DNA from: Frondihabitans sucicola
GTDB lineage: Bacteria > Actinomycetota > Actinomycetes > Actinomycetales > Microbacteriaceae
Length of the DNA stretch: 64,000 nt
Direction: 5' to 3'
NCBI RefSeq assembly: GCF_030296615.1
Contig: NZ_AP027732.1
Location: 3,043,042 to 3,107,041 of the forward strand
This document shows, piece after piece, positions 61,206 to 64,000 of the stretch. Made by a program: the position numbers and the translations under genes. Under the pieces are notes generated by a model. That model ran no database searches, was not told the origin of the DNA, and worked only from the letters and a program-made list of their open reading frames with translations. Position 1 is the stretch's first letter; every line of letters starts with the position of its first letter.

Positions 61206-61925
61206 TTACGAGCCGGTGGCCGGCGACGCGGTCGCCGGCGTCAGCGGCAGTCGCCAGTCGACGGGCTCGGCGCCTTGGGCCGCGAGCAACTCGTTCACCC
61301 GGCTGAACGGCCTCGAACCGAAGAATCCGCGCGAGGCCGAGAGCGGAGACGGGTGCGCCGACTCGACCGTCGGAATGCCGCCGAGGCGAGGCTTCAACGA
61401 CAAAGCGTCGCGACCCCACAGGATCGCGACCAGGGGGCCACCTCGGGCGACGAGCGCTTCGATGGCCCGATCGGTGACCGCTTCCCATCCCCGGCCGCGG
61501 TGAGACGCGGCCTCACCCGGGCGTACCGTCAGCACGCGGTTGAGCAGCATGACGCCGTGCTCCGACCACGAGGTCAGGTCGCCGTGGGGCACCGGCGGCA
61601 CGCCGAGGTCGTCGTGCAGCTCGCGATAGATGTTGCCCAGGCTTCGCGGCACCGGTCGCACGTGGGGATCGACGGCGAACGAGAGACCGATCGGATGGCC
61701 GGGCGTCGGGTACGGGTCTTGACCCACGATGAGCACGCGCACGGCATCGAACGGGTAGGTGAACGCTCGCAGCACCTTGTCGCCGCTCGGGAGGTACCCA
61801 CGCCCTTCGGCGACCTCGGCTCGCAGGAAGTCTCCCATCGCCGCGACGTTCCCGGCGACCGGCTCGAGGGCTCGGGCCCAGCCCGGATCGACGAGGTCGG
61901 TCAGCGGATGAGGCGTCGTCGTCAC
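61206..61925 (-). CDS. ung: Uracil-DNA glycosylase
   Basis: The 239-residue family 1 enzyme removes uracil from DNA. The catalytic water-activating loop [16 protein letters not shown] is near residue 70, and the leucine/histidine loop [19 protein letters not shown] is near residue 185. [11 protein letters not shown] and [11 protein letters not shown] lie between. Start GTG 61925 overlaps the preceding gene's stop (GTGA). The C-terminus has an extra threonine/proline tail. Confidence 0.96.
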   Translation of the reverse strand: MTTTPHPLTDLVDPGWARALEPVAGNVAAMGDFLRAEVAEGRGYLPSGDKVLRAFTYPFDAVRVLIVGQDPYPTPGHPIGLSFAVDPHVRPVPRSLGNIYRELHDDLGVPPVPHGDLTSWSEHGVMLLNRVLTVRPGEAASHRGRGWEAVTDRAIEALVARGGPLVAILWGRDALSLKPRLGGIPTVESAHPSPLSASRGFFGSRPFSRVNELLAAQGAEPVDWRLPLTPATASPATGS

Positions 61926-62668
61926 GAGACCCCGATTGTCCCGACGGAGACGCCCACGATCTCACCCGATGCGTCGTCGATCTGCGGTTCGACGCGCCAG
62001 ACGCTGCCGGATCCGATGACGGCGAGGGCTCCTTCGCCGACGACGAGGGAGGTGTTCTCGTCGATGGCGACGCCGCCGGTCACCAGGCCGGCCTCGGTCG
62101 CCGCGATGAGCCGGGTGAGGGTTCCCCACTGAGCGGCGTGGACGTCGACCGCCAGATCGACGAGACCGAGGCCCTGGGCGAGTGTCACCTCGTCGAGGTC
62201 TTCGGAGGAGTCCTGCGGGCAGACCTCGACGCCGCCGATCCGGTAACCGCCGAGGATCGCGGTGTCGGCGGCGATCATGGCCCCGGCAGAGAAGCCGAGG
62301 TAGGGCAGGCCGTCGGCGACGAGCAGACGGACCTGATCGACCAGAGGCACAATCGCCTCGAAGTAGGCGGGGGTCATCCCGCCGCCGACGAGGAGGCCGT
62401 CGATGTCGGACAGGACGGTGGTTTCGAAGACGTCGCTCGACACGACCTCGGTCACGAGCGGCTCGCAGGGACCGATCGCGGCCAGCAGGGCCGGGAACTC
62501 GGTGCGGTACTCGGCCGACGGGACGTCGTCCTCGACCACGATGAGCACCGCGACGCGGGGCACGGAGCGTCCTACGCGGGCGGCCCGGGTGGCCGCCTCG
62601 GCGACGAAGAGCTCGTAGACCTCGCTCGTGTCGTCCGACCAGCCTCCGCCGACGAGGTGGATGCTCAC
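61922..62668 (-). CDS. Peptidase S51-like (cyanophycinase/dipeptidase E type) protein
   Basis: The 248-residue protein has a class I amidotransferase-like fold with the catalytic serine in [15 protein letters not shown] near residue 126, the GGGMTPAYF block and [11 protein letters not shown] at the start. Members cut aspartyl or cyanophycin-type dipeptides. The substrate here is not clear. The start GTG 62668 overlaps the phosphoribosyltransferase stop (GTGA), and its stop overlaps the ung start, so the three genes are coupled. Confidence 0.87.
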   Translation of the reverse strand: MSIHLVGGGWSDDTSEVYELFVAEAATRAARVGRSVPRVAVLIVVEDDVPSAEYRTEFPALLAAIGPCEPLVTEVVSSDVFETTVLSDIDGLLVGGGMTPAYFEAIVPLVDQVRLLVADGLPYLGFSAGAMIAADTAILGGYRIGGVEVCPQDSSEDLDEVTLAQGLGLVDLAVDVHAAQWGTLTRLIAATEAGLVTGGVAIDENTSLVVGEGALAVIGSGSVWRVEPQIDDASGEIVGVSVGTIGVS

Positions 62669-63219
62669 GTGCTCACCGTCACCGGGGGCAGGGCGCTCCA
62701 CGGGAAGGTGATCCAGTCGGCGGTGTGACGCCACACGTGATCGGGTTCGAGGATGGTGCGGGGCTTCGCGTAGAGGCAGACCGTGTGCACGTCGGCTCCG
62801 TGCCCGCGCAGGATGTCGCGCACGAGTTCGAGGGTTCGACCCGAGTCGGAGACGTCGTCGGCCAGCAGGACGCGCTTGCCGGCGAGAGCCGGGGCGTCGA
62901 GCGCGGGCGGCAGGATCACGGGCTTGTCGAGCACCGAGTTCACGCCGGTATAGAACTCGACGTTGATCGAGCCGCACATCTTGGTGTCGAGGGCGTACGC
63001 GATGGAGCCGGCGAGCACCAGTCCGCCGCGGGCGATCGCGACGACCACGTCGGGACGGAAGCCGGAGGCGAGGACGTCTTGTGCCAGTTCGCGCGCCGCC
63101 TCACCGAACTCGAGCCACCCCAGGATCTCGCGTGAGCTGTCTCGTGACGGACTGTCGGCGGCCACCTCGACCGGTTCGTGCGGGCTGTCGCTGGTGGCGT
63201 CGTCGGGAAGGAGAACCAT
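62665..63219 (-). CDS. Phosphoribosyltransferase (Gpt-like)
   Basis: The 184-residue protein has the PRPP-binding loop RVLLADDVSDSGRTLELV near residue 118 and VVVAIARGGLVLAGSIAYAL near residue 59. It resembles xanthine/hypoxanthine-type phosphoribosyltransferases and the ComF-like relatives. The C-terminus ends in DWITFPWSALPPV, like the Gpt tail. It salvages a purine base, probably; specificity is not certain. It is the first gene of a three-gene unit with the S51 protein and ung. Confidence 0.88.
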   Translation of the reverse strand: MVLLPDDATSDSPHEPVEVAADSPSRDSSREILGWLEFGEAARELAQDVLASGFRPDVVVAIARGGLVLAGSIAYALDTKMCGSINVEFYTGVNSVLDKPVILPPALDAPALAGKRVLLADDVSDSGRTLELVRDILRGHGADVHTVCLYAKPRTILEPDHVWRHTADWITFPWSALPPVTVST

Positions 63220-63291
63220 CCCACAACCGTAGTGGGATCGACACGATTCGTGCGACGGCGAGATGACGCTCAGGACGTCGCCGCGTGCGTG

Positions 63292-63930
63292 TCAGGCCGA
63301 CCGCGACCAGACCGGACGGAACTGAATGCTGATCCGCGGCCCGACGGCGCGCTTGGTCTTGGCAATGGAGTGCTCGTGCGTGCGTTGGGCGCTTCCGCCC
63401 ATGACGAGGAGATCGCCGTGCCCGAGCGGGAATCGCCTCACGTCACCGCCCGAGCGCGAGCGCACGGCCAGGACCCGTTCGGCTCCGACCGAGGCGATGG
63501 CCACCATCGTGTCGCGGTCGATGGCGTCTCCGACCTTGTCGCCGTGCCAGGCGATGCTGTCGTCGCCGGTGCGGTAGAAGCACAGGCCGGCCGTCTCGAA
63601 CACCTGCTGCGGCGGACGCCCGTAGTGGTCGTTGAGAGCCGTCTGCGCGTCGGAGAGGACCGGATCGGGCAGATCGACGCCGGGCCCGAACCAGGAGACC
63701 AGGCGCGGGACGTCGACGACGCGGTCGTACATCTCGCGCCTGTCGGCCTTCCAGTCGACCCGATCGACCAGCCGCTCGAAGAGGGCGTCGGAGTTGCCCA
63801 CCCAGCCGGGCCGGAGGTCGAGCCACGCGCCTTCGCCCAGGTCGATGTGCTCGACCCGCGGGCCGAGTTCACCGAGGACGGGCTCGGCACCGAGGTCGTC
63901 GAACAGCGAGGTCTGGAAGGAGAGGGACAT
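63292..63930 (-). CDS. alkB: AlkB-family alpha-ketoglutarate-dependent DNA repair dioxygenase
   Basis: The 212-residue non-heme iron enzyme repairs 1-methyladenine and 3-methylcytosine by oxidative demethylation. The iron ligands are HGD in SIAWHGDKVGD near residue 128 and the His in THEHSIAKTK, with the oxoglutarate-binding arginine in GPRISIQFRPVW. It is of the long-known actinobacterial AlkB type. A LexA box lies 19 bp upstream, so it is probably SOS-induced. A GGGAG just before the ATG is closer than usual for a ribosome site. Confidence 0.92.
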   Translation of the reverse strand: MSLSFQTSLFDDLGAEPVLGELGPRVEHIDLGEGAWLDLRPGWVGNSDALFERLVDRVDWKADRREMYDRVVDVPRLVSWFGPGVDLPDPVLSDAQTALNDHYGRPPQQVFETAGLCFYRTGDDSIAWHGDKVGDAIDRDTMVAIASVGAERVLAVRSRSGGDVRRFPLGHGDLLVMGGSAQRTHEHSIAKTKRAVGPRISIQFRPVWSRSA

Positions 63931-63948
63931 GCTCCCAGGTTACACGTT

Positions 63949-63966
63949 CTTCGAACGTATGTTCTA
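63949..63966 (-). promoter_or_regulatory. LexA (SOS) box before alkB
   Basis: On the minus strand AGAACATACGTTCG matches the Gram-positive/actinobacterial SOS box CGAACRNRYGTTCG at 13 of 14 positions, with perfect GAAC-N4-GTTC half-sites (63953-63964). It lies about 20 bp before the alkB ATG, a usual place for LexA repression. A further GTTC half-site copy (CGTTC, 63945-63949) is nearby. Nothing else is visible to the window edge. Confidence 0.8.
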
Positions 63967-64000
63967 GTCGAAGAGTCTCAGAGAAAGTGCGGCTGATCGA

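Overview
The window is GC-rich actinobacterial chromosome, most likely from the family Microbacteriaceae or a close Micrococcales relative. This rests on the very high GC content, the gene order argS-lmeA-lysA-hom-thrC-thrB-rho-prfA-prmC-tsaC-wecA-atpIBEFHAGDC, the Rho factor with a long low-complexity N-terminal region, the IdeR/DmdR-type iron boxes, and the many GTGA/ATGA stop-start overlaps. The family is an inference; no 16S gene or marker search is available. No prophage, insertion sequence or CRISPR array was seen.

Layout. 1-6556 (minus): a signalling and cell-surface operon reading FHA protein, PP2C phosphatase, membrane Ser/Thr kinase with an extracellular Fn3-like tail, then a very large Ig-like repeat surface protein that runs off the left edge. 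6717-8122: ogt and yaaA. 8154-29743 (minus): one long co-oriented housekeeping block from argS through threonine/lysine synthesis, rho, release factor and its methylase, tsaC, wecA and the complete F-type ATP synthase operon, closed by a strong terminator. 29801-35417: a lipoprotein, a class I amidotransferase, a PdxH-like oxidase, tRNA-Arg(CCG), a secreted repeat protein with a GH25-like domain, a 71-residue protein with a palindromic leader, and an EamA exporter. 35543-43158: a TPM-domain protein with PspA (envelope stress), then an arginase-fold enzyme, enoyl-CoA hydratase, CsbD, a flavoprotein disulfide reductase, a small HExxH protein and an SDR enzyme. 43155-48573: a complete siderophore-iron uptake locus with an iron box at each outer end. 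48632-53920: a peptide-type ABC importer preceded by a cluster of short repeats. 54033-55453: an amidase. 55659-59500: two large secreted surface proteins, the second a ten-repeat chaplin-like protein with an LAFTG sortase signal. 59619-64000: DinB, SMR transporter, GNAT, uracil-DNA glycosylase, peptidase S51-like, phosphoribosyltransferase and an AlkB gene behind an SOS box.

A technical point dominates reading of this sequence. Seventeen frameshifts interrupt sixteen otherwise normal genes, including essential ones (atpG, atpH, hom, thrC, lysA). Most are a single missing base in a short G or C run. Adding one base restores a family-typical length in each of those genes. I treat these as sequencing or assembly errors and annotate the genes as whole CDSs with the break stated.

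The best candidate for a little-described system is the surface pair at 55659-59500: a proline/alanine-rich secreted protein followed by a cell-wall-anchored fibre-like protein made of cysteine-free chaplin-type repeats, two of which are identical over 180 bp. The FHA-PP2C-kinase-giant Ig protein operon at the left edge is a second candidate.
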